Shown here: in pieces, positions 1 through 10,300 of the stretch
Numbering within the stretch: position 1 is the stretch's first letter
Layout: each line of letters begins with the position of its first letter
Assembly (NCBI GenBank): GCA_038327195.1
Contig: JBBQKU010000003.1
Location: forward strand, 1-64,000
Length of the DNA stretch: 64,000 nucleotides
Origin: UBA4416 sp038327195
GTDB lineage: Bacteria > Bacteroidota > Bacteroidia > B-17B0 > Aurantibacillaceae
Direction: 5' to 3'
Translations under genes and position numbers: made by a program
The notes under the pieces: model-generated
The model's input: the letters and a program-made list of their open reading frames with translations, nothing else
Told to the model about the DNA's origin: nothing
The model's database searches: none

Positions 1-1
1 A

Positions 2-2806
2 CCACCTGATGAAGAAACAGCTCGTGGTGTAATTGATAAATTATTTTTCTCTGACAAACGTTATGATTTAGGTGAAGTAGGACGTTTCCGTATCAACAAA
101 AAGTTAAACATTGATATTCCTATGAATATTCGTGTATTAACCAAAGAAGATATTATCTTAATTATGAAATATTTAATTGAGTTAATTAATTCAAAAACTG
201 ATGTGGATGATATTGATCACTTATCTAACCGTCGTGTGCGTACAGTTGGTGAGCAATTATTTTCTCAATTTGGTGTTGGTTTAGCGCGTATGGCTCGTAC
301 TATCCGTGAACGTATGAACGTTCGAGATAACGAAGTTTTTACACCAACCGATTTAATTAATGCAAAAACATTATCTTCTGTAATTAATTCGTTCTTCGGA
401 ACTAATCAATTATCTCAGTTCATGGATCAAACCAACCCATTATCGGAAATTACGCATAAGCGTCGTTTATCGGCACTAGGGCCAGGAGGTTTATCTCGTG
501 AGCGTGCAGGTTTTGAGGTGCGTGACGTTCACTACACTCACTACGGCCGTTTATGTACAATTGAAACTCCAGAAGGACCAAACATTGGATTGATTTCTTC
601 ACTTTGCGTTTTTGCAAAAGTTAATAAATTAGGATTTATTGAAACTCCTTTCCGTTCGGTAACTAACGGTAAAGTTGATGTAAATAAGCCTATTACTTAT
701 TTAACTGCTGAAGAAGAAGATTCAAAAAATATTGCACAAACAAGTGCAGAATTAGATGAAAAAGGAAACTTTGTTAATGATAAAGTTACTGCTCGTTACG
801 AAGGTGATTTCCCTGTAATTGAACCAGGAAAAGTAAATTTAATGGACGTTGCTCCAAATCAAATTGCTTCTATCGCAGCTTCTTTAATTCCATTCTTAGA
901 GCATGATGATGCCAACCGTGCCTTAATGGGTTCGAACATGCAACGTCAAGCAGTTCCTTTATTGCGCCCAGAAGCACCAATTGTTGGTACTGGTATTGAA
1001 GCTCGTGTAGCTGAAGATAGCCGTGTATTAATTAATGCTGAAGGTGATGGTATTGTTGAATATGTTGATGCTCGTGAAATTATTATCCGTTACAACAGAA
1101 CAAAAGACGAACAATTAGTGAGTTTTGAAGGTGATGTTAGAACTTATAAATTAACAAAATTCCAAAAAACAAATCAAAGTACTTGTATGAACTTAAAGCC
1201 AATCGTTAAGAAAGGTGATAAAGTTACTAAAGGACAAGTATTATGTGATGGTTATGCTACAGACAAAGGTGAATTAGCTTTAGGTAGAAACTTAAAAGTT
1301 GCATTCATGCCTTGGAAAGGGTATAATTTTGAGGATGCAATTGTTATTTCTGAACGTATCATTCGTGATGATGTATTTACATCTATTCATATTGATGAAT
1401 ATTCTTTAGAGGTTCGTGATACAAAACGTGGAATGGAAGAGTTAACTCCAGATATTCCTAACGTGAGTGAAGAAGCAACTAAAGATTTAGATGAAAAAGG
1501 TGTTATTCGCGTTGGTGCTGAGGTTAAAGAAGGTGATATCTTAATTGGAAAAATTACTCCAAAAGGTGAAACTGACCCATCTCCAGAAGAAAAATTATTA
1601 CGTGCTATCTTTGGTGATAAAGCGGGTGACGTGAAAGATGCTTCATTGCGTGTTTCTCCTTCTGTAAAAGGTGTTATCGTTGACAAAAAATTATTCTCTC
1701 GTGCTATTAAGGATAAAAAACAAAAAGCTGATGAAAAGCCGTTAATCGATAAATTAGATGCAGATCATCATAAAAATGTTGCTAATCTTAAATACCAATT
1801 AATTGAAAAATTATTTGAACTAGTTAATGGTCGCACATCTCAAGGTGTTTCTAATATCTTAGGAGAAGAAATTATTGCAAAAGGAACTAAGTTTACTCAA
1901 AAATTATTAGAAAAAGTTGATTACTCTGAAGTAAATCCAGGTAATTGGACAACTGATAAAGATAAAAATGAGCAAATTGAGCGTTTAATGCACAATTTCA
2001 TGATTAAGTTCAACGATTTCTTAGGTCAATACAAACGTACTAAATTCCAAATTACTGTTGGTGATGAATTACCAAACGGAATTGTACAATTAGCTAAAAT
2101 CTACATCGCTCAAAAACGTAAGTTAAAAGTAGGTGATAAGATGGCTGGTCGTCATGGAAATAAAGGTATTGTTGCTCGTATTGTTCGCGATGAAGATATG
2201 CCATATTTAGATGATGGAACTCCAGTTGATATCGTATTAAATCCGTTAGGTGTACCATCTCGTATGAACATCGGTCAGATTTATGAAACTGTATTAGCTT
2301 GGGCTGGTAAAGAATTAGGTTTAAAATTCTCTACGCCAATCTTTGATGGTGCAACAATGGAACAAATTGATAGTTATACTACTAAAGCAGGAATTCCTCA
2401 ATACGGTCGTACTTATTTAATTGATGGTGGAACAGGTGAGAAATTTGACCAACCAGCTACAGTAGGTATTATCTATATGTTAAAATTAGGACATATGGTT
2501 GATGATAAAATGCATGCTCGTTCAATAGGGCCATATTCATTAATTACACAACAACCTCTTGGTGGTAAAGCACAATTTGGTGGTCAACGTTTTGGTGAGA
2601 TGGAGGTTTGGGCATTAGAAGCATACGGTGCAGCCAATGTGTTACAAGAATTGTTAACTATTAAATCGGATGATGTAATGGGTCGTGCAAAAGCTTATGA
2701 AGCAATTGTAAAAGGCGAAAACATTCCAACTCCGGGTATACCAGAATCGTTTAATGTATTAATGCACGAATTACGTGGATTAGCGTTAGATGTAACACTT
2801 GACTAA
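2..2806 (+). CDS. rpoB: DNA-directed RNA polymerase subunit beta (5' end outside window)
   Basis: Beta subunit of RNA polymerase. The reading frame is open from base 2 (PPDEETARGVIDKLFF...), so the ATG at 122 is internal. About 934 residues are present; the family is usually about 1270 residues, so roughly the first quarter lies upstream. The rifampicin-pocket segment (around 395-500, QLSQFMDQTNPLSEITHKRR then LSALGPGG) carries the usual sensitive-type residues, including the His and Ser most often changed in resistant mutants. The catalytic-site lysine segment KVGDKMAGRHGNKGI lies around 2115-2165. rpoC follows 97 bp downstream on the same strand, the standard order. Identity is certain. Confidence 0.98.
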   Translation, partial: PPDEETARGVIDKLFFSDKRYDLGEVGRFRINKKLNIDIPMNIRVLTKEDIILIMKYLIELINSKTDVDDIDHLSNRRVRTVGEQLFSQFGVGLARMARTIRERMNVRDNEVFTPTDLINAKTLSSVINSFFGTNQLSQFMDQTNPLSEITHKRRLSALGPGGLSRERAGFEVRDVHYTHYGRLCTIETPEGPNIGLISSLCVFAKVNKLGFIETPFRSVTNGKVDVNKPITYLTAEEEDSKNIAQTSAELDEKGNFVNDKVTARYEGDFPVIEPGKVNLMDVAPNQIASIAASLIPFLEHDDANRALMGSNMQRQAVPLLRPEAPIVGTGIEARVAEDSRVLINAEGDGIVEYVDAREIIIRYNRTKDEQLVSFEGDVRTYKLTKFQKTNQSTCMNLKPIVKKGDKVTKGQVLCDGYATDKGELALGRNLKVAFMPWKGYNFEDAIVISERIIRDDVFTSIHIDEYSLEVRDTKRGMEELTPDIPNVSEEATKDLDEKGVIRVGAEVKEGDILIGKITPKGETDPSPEEKLLRAIFGDKAGDVKDASLRVSPSVKGVIVDKKLFSRAIKDKKQKADEKPLIDKLDADHHKNVANLKYQLIEKLFELVNGRTSQGVSNILGEEIIAKGTKFTQKLLEKVDYSEVNPGNWTTDKDKNEQIERLMHNFMIKFNDFLGQYKRTKFQITVGDELPNGIVQLAKIYIAQKRKLKVGDKMAGRHGNKGIVARIVRDEDMPYLDDGTPVDIVLNPLGVPSRMNIGQIYETVLAWAGKELGLKFSTPIFDGATMEQIDSYTTKAGIPQYGRTYLIDGGTGEKFDQPATVGIIYMLKLGHMVDDKMHARSIGPYSLITQQPLGGKAQFGGQRFGEMEVWALEAYGAANVLQELLTIKSDDVMGRAKAYEAIVKGENIPTPGIPESFNVLMHELRGLALDVTLD

Positions 2807-2820
2807 TATTAAACTTAAAA

Positions 2821-2855
2821 CCTTCGTAGATTGAGGCTCTCGAAATCTACGAAGG
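2821..2855. repeat. Perfect 12-bp hairpin between rpoB and rpoC
   Basis: CCTTCGTAGATT (2821-2832) and AATCTACGAAGG (2844-2855) are perfectly complementary and enclose the 11-nt loop GAGGCTCTCGA. No T-run follows, so it does not look like an intrinsic terminator, and termination here would cut off rpoC. The same 11 bases occur at 56296-56306 inside a coding sequence, and a one-base variant at 36343-36353. It is probably a small dispersed palindromic element or an RNA processing or stability site. Confidence 0.75.
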
Positions 2856-2903
2856 AATAAGTAAATAAAATTTTTATTATCACTAAACCCAAAAAGCAAA
2901 AAA

Positions 2904-5900
2904 ATGGCTTTAAGAAAAGATAACAAAGTAAAATCAAACTTCTCAAAAATCACTATTAGTTTAGCTTCTCCAGAAACTATTCTTCAACGTAGTAGTGGTG
3001 AGGTTTTGAAACCAGAAACCATTAATTACCGTACATACAAACCAGAAAGAGATGGTTTGTTTTGTGAGCGTATTTTTGGACCAGTTAAAGATTACGAATG
3101 TCACTGTGGTAAATACAAACGTATCCGTTATAAGGGTATTATTTGTGACCGTTGTGGTGTTGAGGTTACCGAGAAAAAAGTTCGTAGAGAACGTATGGGT
3201 CACATTAACTTAGTTGTTCCTGTTGCTCATATTTGGTATTTCCGTTCATTACCAAACAAAATTGGTTATTTATTAGGCTTACCAACTAAAAAATTAGATA
3301 TGATTATTTACTACGAGCGTTATGTAGTAATTAATGCAGGTGTTGCTGCTCAAGGAGGAACACAATATTTAGATTTTTTATCGGAAGAAGAATATTTAAA
3401 CTTATTAGACACACTTCCTAAAGAAAATGCTTTATTAGATGATGCAGATCCTAATAAATTCATCGCTAAAATGGGAGCTGAAGCATTACAAGATTTATTA
3501 GCTCGTTTAGAGTTAGATGAATTATCTTATGAATTGCGCCACAAAGCAAATACTGAAACTTCTCAACAACGTAAAAACGAAGCATTAAAACGTTTACAAG
3601 TTATTGAGGCTTTCCGTAATGCTAACAATCACATTGAAAATCGTCCTGAATGGATGATTATTAAAACAGTTCCGGTTATTCCACCAGAATTGCGTCCTTT
3701 GGTTCCATTGGATGGTGGTCGTTTTGCAACTTCTGATTTAAATGATTTATACCGTCGTGTTATTATTCGTAACAACCGTTTAAAGCGTTTAATTGAAATT
3801 AAAGCACCAGATGTAATTTTACGTAACGAAAAACGTATGTTACAAGAGTCAGTTGATTCATTATTTGACAACTCTCGTAAATCGAATGCAGTTAAAACTG
3901 AATCAAACCGCCCATTAAAATCATTATCTGATTCATTGAAGGGTAAGCAAGGTAGATTCCGTCAAAACTTATTAGGAAAACGTGTAGATTATTCGGCTCG
4001 TTCGGTAATTGTTGTAGGACCTGAAATGAAATTACATGAGTGTGGTTTACCTAAGGACATGGCAGCTGAATTATTCAAGCCATTTATTATCCGTAAAATG
4101 ATTGAGCGTGGTATCGTGAAAACGGTAAAATCTGCAAAGAAAATTGTAGATAAAAAAGAGCCAATTGTTTGGGATATCTTAGAAAACGTATTAAGAGGTC
4201 ACCCGGTTATGTTAAACCGTGCGCCTACATTACATAGATTAGGTATTCAAGCATTTCAACCAAAGTTAATTGAAGGAAAAGCAATTCAGTTACACCCATT
4301 AGTGTGTTCTGCATTCAACGCCGATTTTGACGGGGATCAAATGGCGGTACACGTTCCATTAGGACATGCCGCAGTATTAGAAGCACAAATTTTAATGTTA
4401 GCTTCTCATAACATTTTAAATCCTTCAAATGGTGCACCAGTAGCGGTTCCATCTCAGGACATGGTTTTAGGTTTATATTATTTAACTAAATCTAAAAAGA
4501 ATTTACCGAATGATGCTGTTAAAGGCGAAGGAAAAATATTTTATAGTGCAGACGAAGTTATTATTGCTTTAAATGAGAAGCAAGTTGACATCCACGCACA
4601 AATAAAAGTAAGAGTAACAAACGCAATTGAAGGAAAAGAATTAGTTTCTAAATTAATTGAAACTACAGTTGGTCGTGTTATGTTTAACTTAGTTGTTCCT
4701 CATGAGGTTGGTTATATCAATGAATTATTAACTAAAAAATCATTACGTGATATTATCGGAATGGTAGTTAAGAAAACAGGTATGGCTAAAACTGCTAAGT
4801 TCTTAGATGATATCAAAGACTTAGGATTTAAAACGGCTTTCAAAGGTGGATTATCATTTAACTTAGGTGATATTGAAACTCCTGCTGAGAAATTCAAAAT
4901 TATTAAAGATGCACGCGTTCAAGTTGATGAAGTAATGAGTAACTACTCAATGGGTTTCATTACTAACAACGAACGTTATAACCAAGTAATTGATATTTGG
5001 ACACATGCTAACTCAAAAGTTACTAAAAAAGTAATGGATGTGTTAAGTACTGATAAGCAAGGTTTCAACTCTGTTTACATGATGCTTGACTCAGGTGCTC
5101 GTGGATCTAAAGAACAAATTAAACAGTTAAGTGGAATGCGTGGTTTGATGGCTAAGCCTCAAAAAGCAGGTGATACTACGGCTTCAATTATTGAAAACCC
5201 AGTATTATCTAACTTCCGCGAAGGTTTATCTATCTTAGAATACTTTATTTCTACGCATGGTGCTCGTAAAGGTTTAGCGGATACGGCATTAAAAACAGCT
5301 GATGCGGGTTACTTAACGCGTCGTTTGGTTGACGTTGCGCAAGATGTTATTATTAACGAAGAAGATTGTGGTACATTACGTGGTTTAACTGCTGTTCCAT
5401 TGAAAAACAACGATGATATCGTTGAATCATTAGGAGAAAGAGTTTTAGGACGTATTGCATTAAACGATTTATATCATCCAACTACTGGCGAGTTAATCGT
5501 TACCGGAGGTGAAATGATTACTGAAGATGTGTGTGATTTAATCGAAGCATCTCCAATCGAATCAGTTGAAATTCGTTCAGTATTAACTTGTGAAAGTAAA
5601 TTAGGTGTTTGTGCTAAATGTTATGGCCGTAACTTATCTAACGGACGCCAAGTTCAATTAGGTGAAGCTGTTGGTGTAATTGCTGCACAATCAATTGGTG
5701 AACCAGGTACTCAGTTAACATTACGTACGTTCCACGTTGGTGGTACGGCATCTAATACTGCTGCATCTTCTGCATTAGTAGCTAAATACGATGGTATTGC
5801 TGAAATTGACGAATTAAGAACTGTTGAACGTGTAAATGCAGATGGCGTTAAAGCTAATGTTGTTATTGGTCGTTCTACTGAAGTTCGTATTGTTGATGGA

Positions 5901-7199
5901 AACACTGGTATTACATTAACTACAGGAAACATTCCTTATGGTTCTCAATTGTATATCAAGCCAAATGCTAAACTTAAAAAAGGAGATTTAATTTGTGATT
6001 GGGATCCGTATAACGCAGTTATCGTTTCTGAATTTGCAGGTACAGTAGACTTTGAAGGTATTAAAGAAAATATTACTTACCGTGAAGAATCTGATGAACA
6101 AACAGGTTTCCGTGAGAAAGTAATTATTGAAAGTAGAGATAAAACATTAAGTCCATTATTAAGAATTGTAGACAAAAAAGGCGAGCCTTTAAAAACTTAC
6201 AATTTACCAATTGCTGCCCACATCATTATTAATGAAGGCGCAAAAGTTGAATTAGGACAAATTTTAGTTAAGATACCTCGTATTACTGGTAAAACAGGAG
6301 ATATTACAGGTGGTTTACCTCGTGTAACTGAGTTATTTGAAGCACGTAACCCAAGTAATCCTTCAGTTGTATCTGAAATTGATGGTATCGTATCTTTCGG
6401 TAAAATTAAGCGTGGTAACCGCGAGGTTGTAGTTGAAGCTAAAACTGGCGAACAACACCGTTATTTAGTTTCTTTATCTAAACATATCTTGGTTCAAGAG
6501 AATGACTTTGTAAAAGCAGGTGAGCAATTATCTGATGGCGCAACTTCTCCTGGCGATATTTTATCTATCAAAGGCCCAACAGCTGTTCAAGAATATTTAG
6601 TGAACGAAATACAAGAGGTTTACCGTTTACAAGGACAAAAATTGAATGATAAGCATTTCGAAACGATTGTTCGTCAGATGATGCGTAAAGTTCAAATTGA
6701 AGATCCAGGAGATACATCTTTCTTAGAGGCGCAATTAATAAACAAAATTACGTTTATGGCTGAGAATGATGAATTGTATGGTAAAAAAGTTGTGGTTGAA
6801 GTTGGAGATTCTGAAAACTTAAAACGCGGTCAAATTGTGACAACACGTAAATTACGTGATGAGAACTCAGTATTACGTCGTAAAGATTTAAAACTAGTTG
6901 AAGCGCGTGATGCAGTTCCTTCTACAGCAACACCAATATTACAAGGTATTACAAGAGCATCGTTACAAACAAATAGTTGGATTTCTGCGGCATCGTTCCA
7001 GGAAACTACAAAAGTGTTAAACGAAGCAGCAGTGCACGGAAAAGTGGATACATTACAAGGATTAAAAGAAAACGTAATTGTTGGACATTTAATACCAGCT
7101 GGTACAGGTTTACGCCAATATGAGAAAATTGTAGTAGGAAGCAAAGAAGAGTACGAGCGATTAATGGCTAGTAAAGAAGAGATTGAAGAAGAAGCTTAG
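2904..7199 (+). CDS. rpoC: DNA-directed RNA polymerase subunit beta'
   Basis: Catalytic beta' subunit, 1431 residues, full length for Bacteroidota. The N-terminal zinc finger is CHCGKYKRIRYKGIICDRCG (about residues 66-85). The Mg-binding active-site motif NADFDGDQM is at about residues 472-480. The second zinc site has its cysteine cluster CESKLGVCAKC near residues 896-906, with an earlier Cys in EDCGTLRG. The start ATGGCTTTAAGA at 2904 fits the family N-terminus (MALRKDNKVKSNFSKITISLASPE). It is cotranscribed with rpoB. A strong terminator follows at 7229-7262. Confidence 0.98.
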   Translation: MALRKDNKVKSNFSKITISLASPETILQRSSGEVLKPETINYRTYKPERDGLFCERIFGPVKDYECHCGKYKRIRYKGIICDRCGVEVTEKKVRRERMGHINLVVPVAHIWYFRSLPNKIGYLLGLPTKKLDMIIYYERYVVINAGVAAQGGTQYLDFLSEEEYLNLLDTLPKENALLDDADPNKFIAKMGAEALQDLLARLELDELSYELRHKANTETSQQRKNEALKRLQVIEAFRNANNHIENRPEWMIIKTVPVIPPELRPLVPLDGGRFATSDLNDLYRRVIIRNNRLKRLIEIKAPDVILRNEKRMLQESVDSLFDNSRKSNAVKTESNRPLKSLSDSLKGKQGRFRQNLLGKRVDYSARSVIVVGPEMKLHECGLPKDMAAELFKPFIIRKMIERGIVKTVKSAKKIVDKKEPIVWDILENVLRGHPVMLNRAPTLHRLGIQAFQPKLIEGKAIQLHPLVCSAFNADFDGDQMAVHVPLGHAAVLEAQILMLASHNILNPSNGAPVAVPSQDMVLGLYYLTKSKKNLPNDAVKGEGKIFYSADEVIIALNEKQVDIHAQIKVRVTNAIEGKELVSKLIETTVGRVMFNLVVPHEVGYINELLTKKSLRDIIGMVVKKTGMAKTAKFLDDIKDLGFKTAFKGGLSFNLGDIETPAEKFKIIKDARVQVDEVMSNYSMGFITNNERYNQVIDIWTHANSKVTKKVMDVLSTDKQGFNSVYMMLDSGARGSKEQIKQLSGMRGLMAKPQKAGDTTASIIENPVLSNFREGLSILEYFISTHGARKGLADTALKTADAGYLTRRLVDVAQDVIINEEDCGTLRGLTAVPLKNNDDIVESLGERVLGRIALNDLYHPTTGELIVTGGEMITEDVCDLIEASPIESVEIRSVLTCESKLGVCAKCYGRNLSNGRQVQLGEAVGVIAAQSIGEPGTQLTLRTFHVGGTASNTAASSALVAKYDGIAEIDELRTVERVNADGVKANVVIGRSTEVRIVDGNTGITLTTGNIPYGSQLYIKPNAKLKKGDLICDWDPYNAVIVSEFAGTVDFEGIKENITYREESDEQTGFREKVIIESRDKTLSPLLRIVDKKGEPLKTYNLPIAAHIIINEGAKVELGQILVKIPRITGKTGDITGGLPRVTELFEARNPSNPSVVSEIDGIVSFGKIKRGNREVVVEAKTGEQHRYLVSLSKHILVQENDFVKAGEQLSDGATSPGDILSIKGPTAVQEYLVNEIQEVYRLQGQKLNDKHFETIVRQMMRKVQIEDPGDTSFLEAQLINKITFMAENDELYGKKVVVEVGDSENLKRGQIVTTRKLRDENSVLRRKDLKLVEARDAVPSTATPILQGITRASLQTNSWISAASFQETTKVLNEAAVHGKVDTLQGLKENVIVGHLIPAGTGLRQYEKIVVGSKEEYERLMASKEEIEEEA

Positions 7200-7228
7200 G
7201 CTGTAATTCAACTCTGATTATAAATAAT

Positions 7229-7262
7229 AAAATCCCCTTTCAGAAATGAGAGGGGATTTTTT
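7229..7262 (+). terminator. rpoBC terminator
   Basis: AAAATCCCCTTTCA pairs with TGAGAGGGGATTTT (one T-G wobble) across a GAAA tetraloop and is followed by T residues. Almost the same sequence is repeated at 11533-11567. Confidence 0.9.
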
Positions 7263-7267
7263 GTTTT

Positions 7268-7315
7268 CAGTATATTATATTTAATATACTGTTCAACATA
7301 ATTAGACTATATTTG
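7268..7315 (+). promoter_or_regulatory. Inverted repeat and -7 element before the T9SS protein gene
   Basis: CAGTATATT (7268-7276) and AATATACTG (7283-7291) form a 9-bp inverted repeat. TATATTTG at 7308-7315 matches the Bacteroidota -7 consensus TAnnTTTG, 13 bp before the ATG at 7329. No clear TTG lies at the -33 position, so the inverted repeat may instead be an operator. Inference only. Confidence 0.5.
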
Positions 7316-7328
7316 AGAAAATCTTTTT

Positions 7329-10300
7329 ATGAATAAAGTTCTATTAGTGATTGTTTGTTTTGTGCTGAGTGTATTAGCCCGAGCACAAGGTTCGTCATTA
7401 TGTTTTAAAGATTCCTATAATATTATGCAAACTGCTGGGCTAAATCCAAGTTCTGTAATTAGTAAGGATTTAAATAGTGATGGAATTATCGATTTAGCTG
7501 TTGCAAATGAAGGTTCTCACAATGTTTCAATACTCTTTGGAACAGGAATTGGCACATTTGCAACTGCCATAAATTATTCTGTTGGTATTTTCCCTCATTC
7601 AATAGCATCTGGCGACTTTAATAATGACGGTAAAATAGACTTAGCCGTTACAAATCAAGTTTCTGGCGGTAACATTTCTGTTCTTATTAATTCTGGAATT
7701 GGCGTTTTTGCACCAGCAGTTAATTATATGGTAGGCACAAACCCAAATTCTATTATTTCTGGGGATTTTAATAGTGACGGAAATTTAGATTTAGCTGTTG
7801 CTAATAATTTTTCAAATGATGCTTCTATATTAATTGGTTTAGGAACAGGAATTTTTATTTCAGCCGTGAATTATAGTTTGGGTTCAGGGCCATCTGCAGT
7901 AAAAACTGCGGATTTTAATAGTGATGGAAAACCTGATTTGGCATTTAGCAACATTGGTTCGGATGACGTCTCAATATTAATTGGCACAGGATTAGGAACA
8001 TTTTCAACATCTGTAAATTACGCTGTAGGGGGTTCATCTCCATATTCAATTGATTTGGCTGATTATAATGGCGATGGCAATATTGATTTAGCAACAGCAA
8101 ACAATTCATCAAATGATATTTCAATTTTGTTTGGTTCGGGTTTAGGTACATTTGGAGCGAGTTTTAATTATAGTGTTGGTTTGCAGCCTTGTTCAATAGA
8201 GTCAACTGATTTTAATGCCGATGGGCATGTTGACTTGGCAGTTGTAAATAATAATTCAGATTTTGTATCTATACTAATGGGTTCTAGTACAGGTACTTTT
8301 GCAATAGCGGTAAATTATAAAGTTGGAACTACTCCAAAAGCCTTAACTATAAGTGATTTAAATGGCGATAGTAAAGCTGATATTGCTGTTGCGAGTGATG
8401 GTGGAGGGTGTATATCAACACTTATAGGTTCAGGGTCTGGAACTTTTTTAGGAACTAATAACTTTAGTGTTGGTATTACACCAACTTCAATAGTCACAGG
8501 TGATTTTAACGGAGACAGCAATCTGGATTTAGCAGTTTCGAATTGGGGATCCAATAATGTTTCTCTGCTTATTGGCACAGGAACTGGTGTTTTTTCGCCT
8601 CCTGTAAATTTTAATGTTGATACAAACTCGACATCAATTACAATGGCGGATTTTAATAATGATGGTTATAAAGATTTAGCATTGTCAAATTATTTTTACA
8701 GCAATATATCAATACATATAGCTTCAGGTCCTGGTACTTTTTTTCCAGCAATAAATTATTTAGCGGCAATGACACCTTATGCTATAACAAATGGTGATTT
8801 TAACGGTGATGGAAAAATTGACATTGCTGTTGTAAATGAAGGGGCAAATAATGTGTCTATATTTATTGGTTCAGGTTCGGGAACTTTTGCGCCAGCTGTT
8901 AATTATGGAGTTGGAGCTATGCCGCGTTCAGTAGTAACAGCTGATTTTAATAGCGATGGTAATTTGGATTTAGCAATTGCTAATAATGGTTCTAATACTT
9001 TATCAATTCTTCTTGGAACAGGACTTGGTACTTTTTTGACAGCCGTGAATTATGTTATAGGCAGTATACCCGAATCAATTTGTGTTAATGATTTTAATGG
9101 TGATGGAAATTTAGATTTGGCTACAGCGAATAGTGGTTCTAATGATATATCTGTTCTTTCTGGAGATGGTTCGGGGCTTTTTACTTTAACTTTTAGTTAT
9201 TTAGCTGGATTGCAACCCTTTTCAATAAATTCTGGTGATTTTAACAATGATGGAAATTTCGATTTGGTAATGGGATCTATTGGTTCAAATTACGTAAGTA
9301 TTGTTTTAGGAACTGGTTTAGGGACTTTTTCAACATCAATTAATTACGGTATAGGTTCAAATTCTTCATCTCAGGCTATTGGCGATTTTAATAATGATGG
9401 CAATCTGGATATCGCAACTGCAAATTCTGCTTCAAATGATGTTTCAATTATTTTAATTGGAGCTTCTGTATCTTTTTCTGCAACTCCTTCAATGTGCGCG
9501 GGTAACAGTGCTACCTTAACTGCAATTGGCGCATCAAGTTACACATGGAATACTGGCGCCACTACTAGTAGTATAGTTGTAAGCCCAAGTGTTACTACAA
9601 CATATACAGTAATGGTTTCTGCTGCAATAGCTGGGTGTAGCAACATGGGGGTAAAAACAATTACAGTAAATGCTTTGCCTATTGTTGCAATTATAGGTAC
9701 AAATAGTTTATGTTTGGGATCAAATGGCAATTACTTAGCGTCTGGAGCTTCTACATATACTTGGAGTACAGGCGTATCTACATTAAGTATAACGGTTAGC
9801 CCTACCGTTTCAACAAGTTATAGCCTAACAGGCAAAAGTTCATTAGGATGTGCTAGTTCAAATACAGCTGTAGTTTTAGTAACAGTAAGCCCAACTCCAA
9901 CGGTTGCCGTAAACAGTGGTTCAATATGCAGTGGGAAAAGTTTTACATTAAATCCTACAGGAGCTGTTTCATTTACCTACTCAGGTGGAAGCTCAGTTGT
10001 TTCGCCCATTTCCAGCACTACATATACAATAAGCGGCTCAAGTGTTTTGGGGTGTATAGATGTTGCGGTTAGTACAGTAACCGTAAACTCAACGCCAACA
10101 ATTTCTGTAAACAGTGGATCGCTTTGTAGTGGAAGTAGTTTTACGATGAATCCTACTGGGGCATCTACTTATACCTATTCGAGTGGAAGCGCTGTCGTTT
10201 CACCAACCGTAAATTCAATATATAGTGTTGTTGGAACAAGTTCACTCGGATGTGTAAGTTCAAACACAGCTGTAAGTTCTGTTACAATTAGTGCAGCGCC

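Noticed and set aside
7441..9460. DNA tandem repeat in its own right
   Set aside because: The periodicity of about 144 bp is the coding of 14 FG-GAP protein repeats, already explained by the gene.
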